A stretch of 64,000 bases of DNA from Melastoma dodecandrum (GCA_029817715.1 JARUPY010000321.1:496001-560000); one strand, 5' to 3'; numbered from the stretch's first letter, positions 33,977 through 45,246 are shown. The notes: a model not told the origin generated them from the letters alone. Numbers and translations are program-made.

Positions 33977-36306
33977 TCATCTGACCCCTCGAAGGAATCT
34001 TCTAAAAAAAAGAAGAGAAGAAACAGCGATTATAGAGTAGTAATAACAATAAATAAGAAGAAGTGAGAATGGGCTCCATATACCGAGTGCCACTAATCCT
34101 TTTAGCGAGGCTACATGAATGGATTCTTTCTGAATTGATGTTTCACAAGTATTGCTGTCTGTTTGTGGGCGAGGACGATTTTCGGTGACGAGTACTTCGA
34201 GCCCATGTAAGAGATAGCCATCATGATTTAATTCCCACCATTCCTGAAATTGCGTGGTCATATAACTCTCCGGTTCATTGGGTGCCATAGGGATATAGAG
34301 TTGGGAGCCATTTCTCAATTGCGTAGAATGATTCTAAAGAGCCAAGCCTTCTTCTAGGGAAAATGATCGAATGTTATCTTTGGAGACACGAGGGATGTCT
34401 TGACAGAAGCCAAACTGATGACTAAAGTTAGCATGATTATATGGTTCCGCAGTAAAATGATCTTCGCGGCGTAATGTCACGTAACAAAAGCGAACACTTA
34501 GAAAAAACTCAAGACGGAATTCTTTAATTCAGAGTCGTCTCTTAACAGAAGATCGTCCTTCTTAGTAAGGAGATTGCTACGCCAATGTGCTCCGCTATGG
34601 ATATATTTTTGAGCTTCACGCTTGTTATAATAACGTGCCCTGCCTTTGCCAGAGTATCTCATCATGGGAGGTCCAGGAGGTAAATCGGGAACTGAGTGAT
34701 GAGTTCGGAAGTAAAGTGCTAACCATGCATATAAATAGTGAATCGGAAAGCATACTTTAGAAGTTTCAGCCTTCTTGGAGATTTCATTTAAACCCCGATA
34801 TAGAGTCGCTAGTACGGGAATCGCCATGCTGAAACATTTTCCGGTGGCTATTAAGCTGGATACCTTGAATGTCTCAGGACGTATAAGTGCGTCTTTGTTT
34901 GGGAATACGAAAATGCATAGCCAACAAGAAATAAGGGCAGCAAGGTATACCGATGACAATTCTTCGGCCTCAATTTTTAAGTCTTCACATACCCCCTGTG
35001 TGACATCACCCCACAGAGACGCTTTCGGAATTGGCCCTTCTGGATTCCGAGTGGTATTATCATAAGACTGCTTTTTAGATGAACGCTTCAGCCGACAATA
35101 TCTTATAGCGCCTCTATACCAGAAGTTAATCCAAGTCGTGGCTCGCACAATCTTTTTACCATGCTTTGATTCGTGGAGATGCAAAAATGTCGTAAATAGA
35201 TGTTGATAGCTCTTAGGGAGAGTCTTGAATTCGTCCGAGGCTGGAATTACTTCTTCGTAGCATTCTCCATGAACAGATAATCCACCAAGCCTGTATAAAT
35301 CCCATAGGGAAATCGAAATAGTACCATGAGATGTTTCTAAGGCATTCAATTCTGGATTCCATGCCTCAATAAAGGCGCGGATTATATCCGGATCCCGATC
35401 ATAGCTGTAATGTGAACAATAAAGGGAATTTAAAATTCCGGCCTCCACGAGCATAGCCTTATAGCGAGATAGAACATCCTCGAGCCACTCCCAAAATTTA
35501 GAGATGTGAGTTGCTTTTCCGTACACACGGAATACGGAGCTCCAATATGATTTTCCTGCAATAATATTTCTGCCCAGCTATAGAGGAATGGACGTCGGGG
35601 GACGTAAATATGAAGGCGGTTTCAGCATCCATGCATTTGATAGAGGAGAATCTATAGGGACTTTCTCTGATAGTTGCTCGACAGTCGATAAATTTAAGCC
35701 AGGCTGGGACATAAGTTTGAATCGATCGAAGCAACAATATTTGTAGTGTGCCCTTGTCACAGCTGTCCTTGAACTCTGAGATGCAAGAAACCTGCGACCG
35801 GAGATGATTTTTTCCGAGAAGTGAACCATACCCTTCAGGGAAAGTCATCGGAAAGAATCATTAAGAGAAACATATTATACGGGTTGCAAAAGAGATGCTT
35901 AAAATACACGAAGGATAATTATGGACGAAATTGTGAAGTAATAATGTAAATAATGCTAAAAATAACACACGAGGAAAGGATTCATGCACTTGATTTCCTC
36001 TCTGGTTGGAGTTCCCAAAATCTGTTGTAGAAACATCTTCCATTAGTATGTCACGAACAAGTAAAGAAAGCGCCTGGATATAGACGTTCGCCGGTTCTTT
36101 CAGAAACAAAAGAAGAATAAACAATAATCTACCTCGATTATCTCCGCGAGCTGGTCAACTCCACTCTCACCGAGAAACAAGGCTGCAGCAGAGGAAAATA
36201 TACTTTCGGATGGTGAGACCAAAAAAAGAGCGATACTATTCCGATTATTAAGAGAAAAAAAATATCGAGCAAATAGTGGCTCAATATTCGGTGTTAAGCA
36301 AGACAA
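33977..36306 (-). pseudogene. Plant mobile domain (PMD) ORF carried by the retrotransposon
   Basis: The core ORF (35526-34498) reads YGKATHISKFWEWLEDVL, then AWNPELNALETSHGTISISL and LWDLYRLGGLSVHGE, the hallmark of the plant mobile domain (PF10536) found in MAIN/MAIL proteins and in some Gypsy and Mutator elements. Going back in the same frame a single stop (35578-35580) separates it from 35829-35581. After 34498 the domain continues in another frame to about 34100 (EPYNHANFSHQFGFCQD; YMTTQFQEWWELNH). Upstream pieces at 36306-36135 and 36095-35960 end at GT sites and may be earlier exons. The ORF lies downstream of integrase in sense orientation. Its role in the element is unknown; it is broken by at least one stop and one frameshift. 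Confidence 0.8.
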
Positions 36307-37179
36307 GCCTGTGAAATGAAAACCACAATAATTAGCTCAGGCAATCCAACCTCGACACACTCGGCAACCTGTTGAGAGAATGTTAGCATCGTTGTCTAAA
36401 ATAATATAGTCAATGATGAAGACCAAATCCCAATAGACTTACAAAGATGAGAGGCAGAAGTTTACCAAGAATCAAAAGCAAGATATCAAAGGGAAATGTG
36501 GGTGTGGTGACTTGCACTCCTATTTATAGTGGCTTAAGAGGATGAATCGAGATATTGTCTAGTTAGAAAAATCAATCATCCAATCACGTAAATTATTTCC
36601 CCCAAATTGTTTTAGAGGAGGTTATGGATGAGATATAGACAAATAAAGGAAAGCGTTAATTCTGAAATAATATAATTGTTTCAGATACACCATCCTGCAA
36701 ATGGTTCTCAATTGCGGAAACTTCAAGAACTTCGAAATCATGTTCTATTCTTTAAACAAGTCCCTTCCATTCTCCACTTCCTATCAACCAAGGTGTTATT
36801 AACCTCTTTAAATACGAGAAATCAATCATGATATTCATCTGGCATCAATTCTCTGCAGGCCTAGTTGAGAATTTTGCTTGTTAACTCCTGTGAAGATCTT
36901 TGTTTGTTGTCCTGCATAGGCACAAGGAAAAAAATTGCCTCATCTGCTCCCTTTGTAAGCAAGAAGACTTTTTCAGTGCCATTGTCTTTGATCAAAACAA
37001 ACACATTTTTTTTTATGATTGATTATTTTTTATTAAGTCGTTCACAGTTTATACTCGTGCAGGCCAGAAGTATTACATGAAGATTTTTTTTGTTATTTTA
37101 TTATATTTTTTTTACTTTCTTTTTTTTTAATTTCTTTTTTTTTGTTTTTTTATGTCGCGCAGTTTAGGCTCATGCGACA

Positions 37180-38500
37180 TGGAGCATTATTCTTCAGGCA
37201 TAGTATCGCTTCAGGAACTTCCCATTGATTGGTCCGACGTGCATTCCATCTTGATCAACTATCTTGTAGGCGCCCCCGATGTAAACTTCTTGGACGACGT
37301 ATGGGCCATCCTACTTTGATGTGAATTTGCTTCCGGTCTTATGCGCGACGACTATGGGTCTTCACACCGCCAAAATAAGGTCACCTACTTGAAAGGAGCG
37401 AGGTCGCACTTTCTTATTAAAAGACTTCAACATCCTTGCCTGATAGCATTCAATCCGCTATTGGGCTTCAAGGCGTTTCTCATCCAAAGCTTCTAGTTTC
37501 TGTATGCGTAATCGCGCATTATTCTCTTGACAAAGTCCCTCTTGTATGGCTATTCGCAGCGACGGTACTTGTCGTTCAAGTGGAAAGACTGCTTCAACAC
37601 CATACACCAACGAGTATGGCATCACTTGAGTCGCAGTTCTATACGTCGTACGATACGCCCATAGAGCTTCTCCGACTCGTTCATGCCAATCTCTTCTAGC
37701 TTTATCGGCCACCTTCTTTAGAAGATTGCATAGCGTTTTATTGAACGCATTCGCCAACCGTTTGCGGCCGCATAATACATAGAAGAGTTGTACTGTTTGA
37801 AACCAAATTGCTCGCAAAATTTATCAATGGCCTTATTAGAGAAATTCCGGCCATTATCTGTGATGATATAGCGAGGCACACCATAACGAAAAATAATATT
37901 ATTCTTGATGAAGGTGATCATCGTTTCCTTCTTCAATTCTCGAAAGGATGTGACTTCGGCCCATTTGAAGAAATAGTCGGTTGCCGCCAAAATATATGAG
38001 TGACCCCCTGATGATTTGGGTGTAATGGGCCCTACGACATCTAGTCCCCATGCTTCAAACGGCCAAGATGCTATAGTTGGATGAAGTGACTCGGGCGATT
38101 GATGGATGAAGTTAGCGTGAAATTGACATGCTTGACACTTCTTTGCATATTCTATACAATCCTTTACCATTGTCGGCCAATAATAACCAATTCTCTTCAA
38201 TTGGAAGTGAAGTTTAGGACAGATTGATGAGCCCCACAAACTCCAGAATGCGCCTCCTCTAGTGCTTTGGTGGCTTCTTCCAGTCCAAGGCATCGCAAGA
38301 ATACTCCTTCAAATGATCGCCGATAAAGAGAATTTTTAAAATATATGAATCGAGGCGCTCTTCTCCTTACATCTACTTTTTGTCATGAGTCGTTAGGCAG
38401 ATTTCCTTGCTCGAGAAAGTCGATGAGTGGTTGTCTCCAATCTAAGTCCTCTATGTTATAAACGGATATGAGATTTATTTCGTTTGTTTCCTCCTCATCG
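37180..38500 (-). pseudogene. Integrase of the giant Tat element
   Basis: The zinc-binding N-terminal part is frameshifted near 38220. The core follows (GYYWPTMVKDCIEYAKKCQACQ region, first Asp in GLDVVGPIT, second in IITDNGRNFSN). Near 37758 a one-base shift changes frame; across it the codon where the catalytic Glu is expected (37749-37751) reads AAT, Asn. The C-terminal part runs through WHERVGEALWAYRTTYRTAT and, with further stops, to about 37180 (VGDLIL; GPYVVQEVY). Integration activity is therefore lost at two levels. Neighbour of the RNase H end at 38524. Confidence 0.85.
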
Positions 38501-38523
38501 GGGATTGGTGGAACCACCCATGC

Positions 38524-40389
38524 TTAACATAATCTGATGCTGACCTCCCTATCTACCGAAGTAAGAGCAGAAGCAAGACTCGCCAAGGCATCTGCTCGTG
38601 CATTTTCCTTTCTCGGTATATAACTTATTGTAATATCTAGAAACCACCCTATGAGTTTAACCGCATAGTCATGATATGGCAAAAGCTCTAGCTTGCGAAC
38701 CTCGTATGTGGATAGAAGTTGATTAATTACAAGCTTGGAGTCTCCATATACCCTCAAACTATGTACTTTCTTATCCATGGCCATTTCTATCCCGAGTATG
38801 AGAGCCTGATACTTAGCCATATTATTTGAGCATAACTGAGTGAGGGTATATGCATAAGGGATGATATCTCCATCGGATGTGACGAAGACAACTTCGGCTC
38901 CCGCGCCTCTTTGTGTAGCTGGCCCATCAAAGAACATTTTCCATGGAGAGGGAACATCAACCAACATTACTTCCTCATCGGGTAATTCTTCCGATACTTT
39001 CCAATTATCTGGTATAGGATGATCTGCCAAGAAGTCAGCCAAAGCTTGTCCCTTCACAGCCTTTTGAGGAACATACAAGATCTCAAACTCTTGGAGCATA
39101 CGTGCCCATTTCGCGAAACGACCAAATAAAACCAGCTTCGACATTATATATTTGAGAGGATCTGCCCGTGATATGAGACGAAAAGAGTGTGCCTGCAGAT
39201 AATGTCGTAACTTTTGGATGGGAAACATTAAAGCAAGACATGTCTTCTCAATTGGAGAGCAATTCAATTCCTCTCCGGTTAAAGTCCTACTTAAATAGTA
39301 CATGGCATTTTCTTTTCCATTATCATTCTCTTGAGCTAACAGAACTCTTAGGGAAGCTTCTTGTGCTGCTATATGAAGTATGAGGGGTCTTCCTTGGATT
39401 GGAGCATTTAGGACCGGCGGCTTCGACAAATAGGCCTTTATGTTGTTGAATGCATTTTCACACGCTTCATCCCACTCAAAAGGAGTACCTTTCTTCATCA
39501 ATCTATGAAAAGGATGGCATCGTCCGGCCAAGTTTGATATAAACCTTCGAATGTATGCAAGCTTCCCTTGAAGGCTCTTCAACTCATGTATATTCCTTGA
39601 CCCTGACATCTTCATAATCGCATCTATCTTTGATTGATCGACTTCAATGCCTCGATGTCGAACGATAAATCCAAGGAACTTTCCCGAAGTGACCCCAAAT
39701 GCACTCTTCAATGGGTTCATTTTCAGTTGATATTTGCGCAGTCTGTCAAATACTTTTCTAAGGTCATCAATATGATCGCGCCTTTGTCTGGATTTGACAA
39801 CCAGATCATCCACGTAACACTCTACATTCATGTGGAGAATATCATCAAAGATCCGTTGCATAGCTCGTTGATAAGTTGCTCCCGCATTCTTCAACCCAAA
39901 AGGCATCTCCTTATAACAATATATTCCTTTTGGAGTACGAAAAGCTGTCATTTCCTCATCCTTCGGATCCATTCGGATTTGATTGTATCCCGATGATCCA
40001 TCCATAAAACTGAGGGCTTCATAGCCCGTGGTCACGTATACCATTATCTCAGTAATCGGAAGAGGAAAATCATACTTGAGACATGCATTATTGAGATCAC
40101 GAAAATCAACGCAAACTCGGAGTTGACCATTCTTCTTCCTAACAGGTACAATATTTGCAATCCATGTTGGATACTTTACCTCCCAAATAAATCCAGCTTT
40201 GATAAGCTTGTTGACTTCGGCTTCTATCAATGGGATTAGCTCTGGGCGAAAACGTCGTTGAGCTTGCTTTATGGGTCGAACTTCATGCTTAACAGCTAAC
40301 TTATGGACTGCTATCTTTGGATCAAAGCCGGGCATTTCTTTATAGCTCCACGCGAAGACATCTTGTATTCCTTCAACAGTTGGATGCAT
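38524..40389 (-). CDS. Reverse transcriptase, RNase H and archaeal-type RNase H of the giant Tat element
   Basis: Long uninterrupted frame of 621 codons. RT (about residues 10-280) has RKKNGQLRVCVDFRDLNNAC, MDGSSGYNQIRMDPKDE and the intact catalytic CYVDDLVVKS. The first RNase H follows (residues about 290-450; YYLSRTLTGEELNCSPIEK). After the linker KAVKGQALADFLADHP comes a second, archaeal-type RNase H (about residues 485-610) with FDGPA, YGDSKLVI and ADALA. The usual Glu of its AEYQALI helix is Lys (AKYQALI, codon 38814-38812), so this second domain is probably inactive. It should copy element RNA into DNA and remove the RNA strand. The ATG at 40389 is only where the frame opens; the real protein is part of a longer polyprotein. 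Confidence 0.92.
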   Translation of the reverse strand: MHPTVEGIQDVFAWSYKEMPGFDPKIAVHKLAVKHEVRPIKQAQRRFRPELIPLIEAEVNKLIKAGFIWEVKYPTWIANIVPVRKKNGQLRVCVDFRDLNNACLKYDFPLPITEIMVYVTTGYEALSFMDGSSGYNQIRMDPKDEEMTAFRTPKGIYCYKEMPFGLKNAGATYQRAMQRIFDDILHMNVECYVDDLVVKSRQRRDHIDDLRKVFDRLRKYQLKMNPLKSAFGVTSGKFLGFIVRHRGIEVDQSKIDAIMKMSGSRNIHELKSLQGKLAYIRRFISNLAGRCHPFHRLMKKGTPFEWDEACENAFNNIKAYLSKPPVLNAPIQGRPLILHIAAQEASLRVLLAQENDNGKENAMYYLSRTLTGEELNCSPIEKTCLALMFPIQKLRHYLQAHSFRLISRADPLKYIMSKLVLFGRFAKWARMLQEFEILYVPQKAVKGQALADFLADHPIPDNWKVSEELPDEEVMLVDVPSPWKMFFDGPATQRGAGAEVVFVTSDGDIIPYAYTLTQLCSNNMAKYQALILGIEMAMDKKVHSLRVYGDSKLVINQLLSTYEVRKLELLPYHDYAVKLIGWFLDITISYIPRKENARADALASLASALTSVDREVSIRLC

Positions 40390-40419
40390 AACTCCTCTTC
40401 TTCAGGGGTTAAACTTGCG

Positions 40420-41598
40420 CTAAGGAATGTATGACGATGATTCCCTTCCTTCCTCCCTAAGATCGACTTCCTTCAATTCATCGACAGTAGACTTGTTTTG
40501 GTCCTTGAATACTTCTGGAGCCTCTCCTACATCATCCTCTTTAGGGGAAGTGTTTTCATCAGCCTCAGTAATTGTGACGTGGTGGGAAGCGACAACATCA
40601 TTTCCGCTATTACAATGAGACGATTCCCTATTGCTATTCGTAGATACCCATGTCTTCGTGCTTATTTTTAGTACATTGCCGGTAGTTACTTCAACAACCG
40701 TTTGACGTTTCATTCGAGAGGGAACTTTACTTCGAAGATCCTTTGTATCTTCTACGATAATTGGGATATCTTCTTTTTTATCAACTCTCTTCCACATCAT
40801 TCGACTTCTTGGAGCTTGACTCAATCTTAATCGTGCCGATCGTCGAACCTTAATTTCTTCTTTCCGAGTGCCAAGCGTATCAAATACTGATCTTCGCTCA
40901 GACGGGGCTCCAAGTCGATCAAATACCGAAGTTCTCGTCGATTCGGTTGTAGTTTTATCATCAGCCTCGATGTATTGAGTAGAAGCCTTCTTCACTGCTT
41001 GATTGACGGGCTTAGGAGTGTCATACCCAAGACCGAATTTTGACTTTTGGCTATCACCTCCTGGATTAGCCTCTTTTGAAGCAACTCCAAGCGCCTTCAA
41101 GTCCTCTGTATAGCCGGTCGCAGAGATTAGCATGAATGCATTTGGATCGAATCTGTTGGTGCACCTGTCAGGCAATGAATCTGGATAGATAATTGCCCCC
41201 TGTTTAGGCCGGACAAAACCTTTTAAAGGCGTACTCGTTTGAGCAGTTATCGTCATTTTCATCACCGGCCAGTTGAGTTCCTTTTGCACCACTATTTCTT
41301 CAGCATGGCTACTCACGAAAGGTGGTTCCCCGGCTTTTCGAAGGGCTCTTGGAATATAGCGCAAGATCGGCACATTCTGTTTAGATTTTTCATCCGCCCT
41401 TTCATTTTTAACTGTCGAATTAACTGAAGGTACCTCTTGTTGAATAGGTGAAACTTCTACATCCGACTTCTTCGTGATATCCCTCTCAATCGGTGCAAGC
41501 TTCGAAACTTTTTCTTCAGCATCGATACCCTTATTAAAGTAAAAATTTGGCATCGGCGAAGTATGACTCCGCTTCCGTAAAGGGTTTTTCATCTGCAA
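40420..41598 (-). CDS. Protease-RT linker of the giant element
   Basis: 392 open codons, mostly acidic and low in structure. Two related VFDRLG/VFDTLG phrases (SVFDRLGAPSERRSVFDTLG) are typical of the spacer between protease and RT in Tat elements. No catalytic motif. It follows the protease remnant and precedes RT, one stop apart from the next frame. Confidence 0.7.
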   Translation of the reverse strand: MQMKNPLRKRSHTSPMPNFYFNKGIDAEEKVSKLAPIERDITKKSDVEVSPIQQEVPSVNSTVKNERADEKSKQNVPILRYIPRALRKAGEPPFVSSHAEEIVVQKELNWPVMKMTITAQTSTPLKGFVRPKQGAIIYPDSLPDRCTNRFDPNAFMLISATGYTEDLKALGVASKEANPGGDSQKSKFGLGYDTPKPVNQAVKKASTQYIEADDKTTTESTRTSVFDRLGAPSERRSVFDTLGTRKEEIKVRRSARLRLSQAPRSRMMWKRVDKKEDIPIIVEDTKDLRSKVPSRMKRQTVVEVTTGNVLKISTKTWVSTNSNRESSHCNSGNDVVASHHVTITEADENTSPKEDDVGEAPEVFKDQNKSTVDELKEVDLREEGRESSSYIP

Positions 41599-41990
41599 AT
41601 ATTGTGTGGATTACCCCATCCTTCACAAATTTAAAGCATTGATGGAGCGTAGATGCAACAACTCCGTATTCACGCAGCAATGGTCGACCCAATAACATAT
41701 TATAGGTGGTGTTGGAATCGCTCCAGCTTCCATATCTCCTATAGTGAGGGTGAGACAAATCTTCCCAACGGCTCGTTCTCCACCCTGATTGAATCCTTGG
41801 ATTATTAGTCGGTTACTTGATAAATCGTCAACCCCTCGCCCAATCTCTTTCAGGGATTTTAGTGACAAAATATTGACTGCTGAACCTGGTCGACCAATAT
41901 GCGATTGACCTTCGTACCATAAGCATATCCTGATACAAATAGGGCCGATTGTGAGATTTGTGACCTATAAGATGATCTTCACCAAAAAAT
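41534..41990 (-). pseudogene. Aspartic protease remnant of the giant element
   Basis: Split between frames: LIIQGFNQGGERAVGKICLT, then TTYNMLLGRPLLREYGVVAS and STLHQCFKFVKDG, all standard for Tat protease. The region where D-S/T-G should occur is frameshifted near 41880 and reads VDQ, so the active site is lost. It would cut the Gag-Pol polyprotein. Confidence 0.75.
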
Positions 41991-43600
41991 GTGATTGTTG
42001 TGCCATCCTCACGTGACTTCACAATATTCATCACTGCGGGATCTTCTGGTGTGTCAACCTTCGCGGCTGTCACTTCTTTGTCTGCATCAATGTGGTGACA
42101 ACTCCTAGACAGATTTGCAAGTTTTCGAAAACGTTCTGAAAAGAAATCCCATAACATAGACGAGGTTAGTTTCTTCAAGGACTGGTCATGTAGCGAACTC
42201 TCCTCTTTCACCGTTTTCCTGGAATACGCTTTTATTGGTGACCTCATCGCAATCTTTGCTCGTATAGGAGGCGTTTTCTTTACGGGCTTAGAAGACTTCT
42301 TCTGATTCCTTTTGTGAGTCACCAAAGTCCAACCTTCTTCAGTAGATGCTTCTTCGGAGTTAACCACACAACTTGACACTTTGGTCATATATCGTTGCAT
42401 TATCCCCAGACTTGGTTTTCCAATTATCTTAGCAGAATCGACAGTCCCGAATATGATGTTAGGAGTATCATTGTTTGCGACACTGATCATGTTCGAAGGC
42501 GCAATATAGGCTCCGAAATCGATCTTGTTATCACGTACAAGCTCCATGACCTTCTCCTTAAAGACGAAACACTTCTCAATTGGATGGCCTAAGACACGAT
42601 GATAATTATAGAAGTTGGGGTTATCGGCTAGACTCGCTTGTTGCGGCCGTTTTGATTGCGGAAGCTCGATCATTTTAGAAGACAACAGATAGTCAAATAT
42701 TTCTGCCACATCCTCATCGGGGAAAGGATATTTCTTGTTTTGCCTTTCTTCAAGAGTTAGGCATTGCCTCTCCATCCGGGGTGCTTCTGCAGGTGATTGT
42801 CCATTTGCCGGGATTTTTCCTTTTGCAATTGGCACTTTGACAGGAGCTGCATCTGTAGTCATTACCTACTTCTTGGTATCCTTGAAAGCGGGCTTAGCCC
42901 TAGTTCTGTTTCCTAGTCTTCCTGTCCCTCTAGGTGGCTCAGGTATGGGAATGTTATTTATGTTGGTCCTAACAAAGCTTAACTCCATGTCATGAGCCTT
43001 CGTCGCCAATTCCTCGAATGATCGTGGTTTGAGCCCTTGTAGAATATATCGAATCCTCCAGAGTATGCATTGAATGCACATGTCGATAGACATTTCCTCT
43101 GATAAACGATCCCTACAGTTCAAGCTTAGATTCCTCCATCGCTGGATATAGTCGACGACGGGTTCTTCCTTCCATTGGCGAGTATTAGTTAGCTCGATCA
43201 TGCTCACCACGCGCCGCGTGATGTAGAAGCGGTTTAGAAACTCCCTTTCCAATTGTTTCCAACTATCAATGGTGTCTGCCTTGAGGTCAATGTACCAATC
43301 AAAAGCGTTTCCCTTTAGAGAGCGAACAAACTGCTTAACCATCCAATCCCCATTTGTGCCTGCATTGATGCAAGTTTCGACGAAATGTGCCACATGTTGA
43401 CGTGGATTCCCCTTTCCGTCAAATTGTTGGAAGTATGGAGGCTGATATCCGACTGGCATCTTGAGGCCTTCGATTCTTCGGCTGTAAGGCTTATAGTATG
43501 CCGAAGATGATGATGATTTGCCCTCCAGCTCGCTCTTCACCGTTTCTTTTATTAATTCCATCATTGCTTTCGCTGAAATAGGATCTTCAACTACGGACAT
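41828..43600 (-). pseudogene. Gag (capsid) region of the giant element
   Basis: The Retrotrans_gag domain is clear in the 244-codon part at 43600-42866 (QFDGKGNPRQHVAHFVETC; LKGNAFDWYIDL; LEREFLNRFY). A stop before 42862 divides it from a second 344-codon part (42862-41828) with CLTLEERQNKKYPFPDED and FYNYHRVLGHPIEKCFVFKE, the usual Tat nucleocapsid-side segment with a modified His/Cys cluster. Assembly of virus-like particles is the expected role. Confidence 0.85.
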
Positions 43601-43648
43601 GTGCTTTGCCGCATCATTAACATTCCTGACCCCTTTTCCTTTCTCAAC

Positions 43649-44419
43649 TTAGGTGCGCGAACTTTCTTCCATAAATGTTTTGTCGGTGTCTTTACTCTCC
43701 AGCTTTTTGGCGATGTAGTCCATTTGCTGCTCTCTTTCTTTCATAAAAAGCATCATAGCATCCACAGTTTTTGTGAGACCTGCGACCTGGCCTTCAAGTG
43801 AAGGAGTATCCGCCATCATTACTGGCATGACTTCAAAGCTTTTAGTTGAATCAGCTTTTGGGGAAGAATCCGATGGAGAGTCACTTGATAAGATATTTTC
43901 AAAACTTATCTGTGGCACAGGAGATACTAGAACCTTGTCAAAAGGAGTGTCCAGCAGTTGGTTGAGACGACTTAGGGGAAATTGCTCTAAGCATTTCTTC
44001 AATTTCCTCAGTCTGTTTACGAGTTTTAGCCACGGATTGGGCATATGTCCACTTTGGAGAGCCCCCTCTTTGAGAACATCCTCGTAAGATGGGGAAGCCT
44101 TAGGGGAGATAGACTTGAGAATTTCTTCTATCTCTTCAGCCTATTTGCGCGTCACGGACACAGACTGGGCTTAAGTCCACTTTGGAGAGTTCCTGTCATT
44201 GAGAATATTCTTTTCAGTGACATCCTTGTAAGATGGGGATGCCTTTGGGGAGACGGACTTGAGCAATTCCTCAGTCTCCTTATATAATTCAGCAATGGTC
44301 CTAGCCTTGACCAACTTTGGAAACTCAGCAGATGAAGAGCCCCCGAATGAGAGTGAAGGAAAAGCAACAAGTCGATTGTATGCGACAACATTCTTGACAT
44401 TGATCATCTTTGGCGCCAT
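43649..44419 (-). pseudogene. N-terminal gag region with internal duplication
   Basis: The first ATG after the PBS is at 44419 (MAPKMINVKNVV). The frame runs to a stop at 44173-44171, reopens, and continues at 44044-43649. A segment of about 120-130 bp is repeated: KSVSPKASPSYKDV and, in the next unit, KSISPKASPSYEDV, with a partial third unit near 44040-43990. The tail (VDAMMLFMKEREQQMDYIAK) is likely coiled coil. Confidence 0.65.
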
Positions 44420-44460
44420 GTGAATTCCTCGAAGTAAAGAGATGAGAGGTAGAGATGGTC

Positions 44461-44481
44461 CCATTGGGCGTGCCAGAAATT
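44461..44481 (-). other. Primer-binding site of the giant element
   Basis: Immediately after the 5' LTR on the minus strand the sequence is AATTTCTGGCACGCCCAATG followed by GGACCA. TGGCACGCCCARTGGGAC is a familiar post-LTR sequence of Tat-type plant elements. I did not identify the tRNA. Confidence 0.65.
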
Positions 44482-45246
44482 TGTGAACAATAAAATCTCG
44501 CATGAAAATATCAGCATACAAATTATCGTATGAAAAATATAGCGGGTTCTGTCTCTAGTCACAAGAAAAGCACGTGATTCCTCTGATTCGATCTTCGAAG
44601 AATAACGGTTGTAGATGATGATCTTGAGCTCTGACAAAATTTTAGCAGAAATTTGGGATGATATATGAATGAAGTCGTCGGGGCCTTTGGGCGTGATTCG
44701 ACAGAGCTTCGGTACCTTGATGAAGTTGTTGGGGCCTTTGGGCGTGATCCGGCAGAACTTCGGTAACTTGATGAAGCGTTGGGGCCTTTGGGCGTGATCC
44801 CGCAGAACCTCGGGGCGCGTTGCAGAAGAACACCGGGTGATGGACGTCGGTAGAGCTTCGGCGAGTTGGAGGCGACGAGAGTCTTCGAGAGCTCCAAGAG
44901 TCTTCTCTCCACCTATGTGTGTATCGAATGAATAAGGAGGCCTCTATTTATAGGATTTCAGGGCCGATTTAAATTAGGAAGATACTAATCGCATATTAGG
45001 CAACTTCTCGTGGACCGGACTATGGGCCGGACTTGAACGTGGGCTTAGTTTGGCCCAAAATACTTTTGTTTGGGTTGGGCTTGTGGCCTTCAATATATAT
45101 ATCTTTGTGGACTTGAGATTATGACCCATTCTAATTTCTTTATGGGTTGCGTTTATAGCCTATTTATAAACCAAAAAATTGGGTAACACCCATTAAGCTT
45201 TATATGAAGCCCCATGATTATAGTAGACAAAAATTTGATGTCTACA
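44482..45246 (-). repeat. 5' LTR of the giant Gypsy element
   Basis: 765 bp, TGTGAACA...TGTCTACA on the plus strand. Carries the 51-bp tandem array (44669-44815) and the TATA-like core. This LTR would drive element transcription leftwards. Confidence 0.92.

Larger units (their letters stand above)
24090..45246 (-). mobile_element. Giant Tat-lineage Ty3/Gypsy LTR retrotransposon (21.2 kb)
   Basis: Both LTRs, a perfect 5-bp target duplication, PBS and PPT define the borders, so this is one insertion despite its size. On the minus strand the order is 5' LTR (45246-44482), PBS, gag, protease, RT, RNase H, archaeal-type RNase H and integrase (ending about 37180), then about 12 kb of extra DNA and the 3' LTR. 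Dual RNase H places it in the Tat lineage (TatI-III/Ogre/Retand relatives), known for large size and extra ORFs. The LTRs differ at about 7 of the first 100 positions, mostly transitions, so it is not young. Frameshifts, stops and lost catalytic residues make it non-autonomous. Nested older material appears to lie in its 3' region. Confidence 0.92.
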
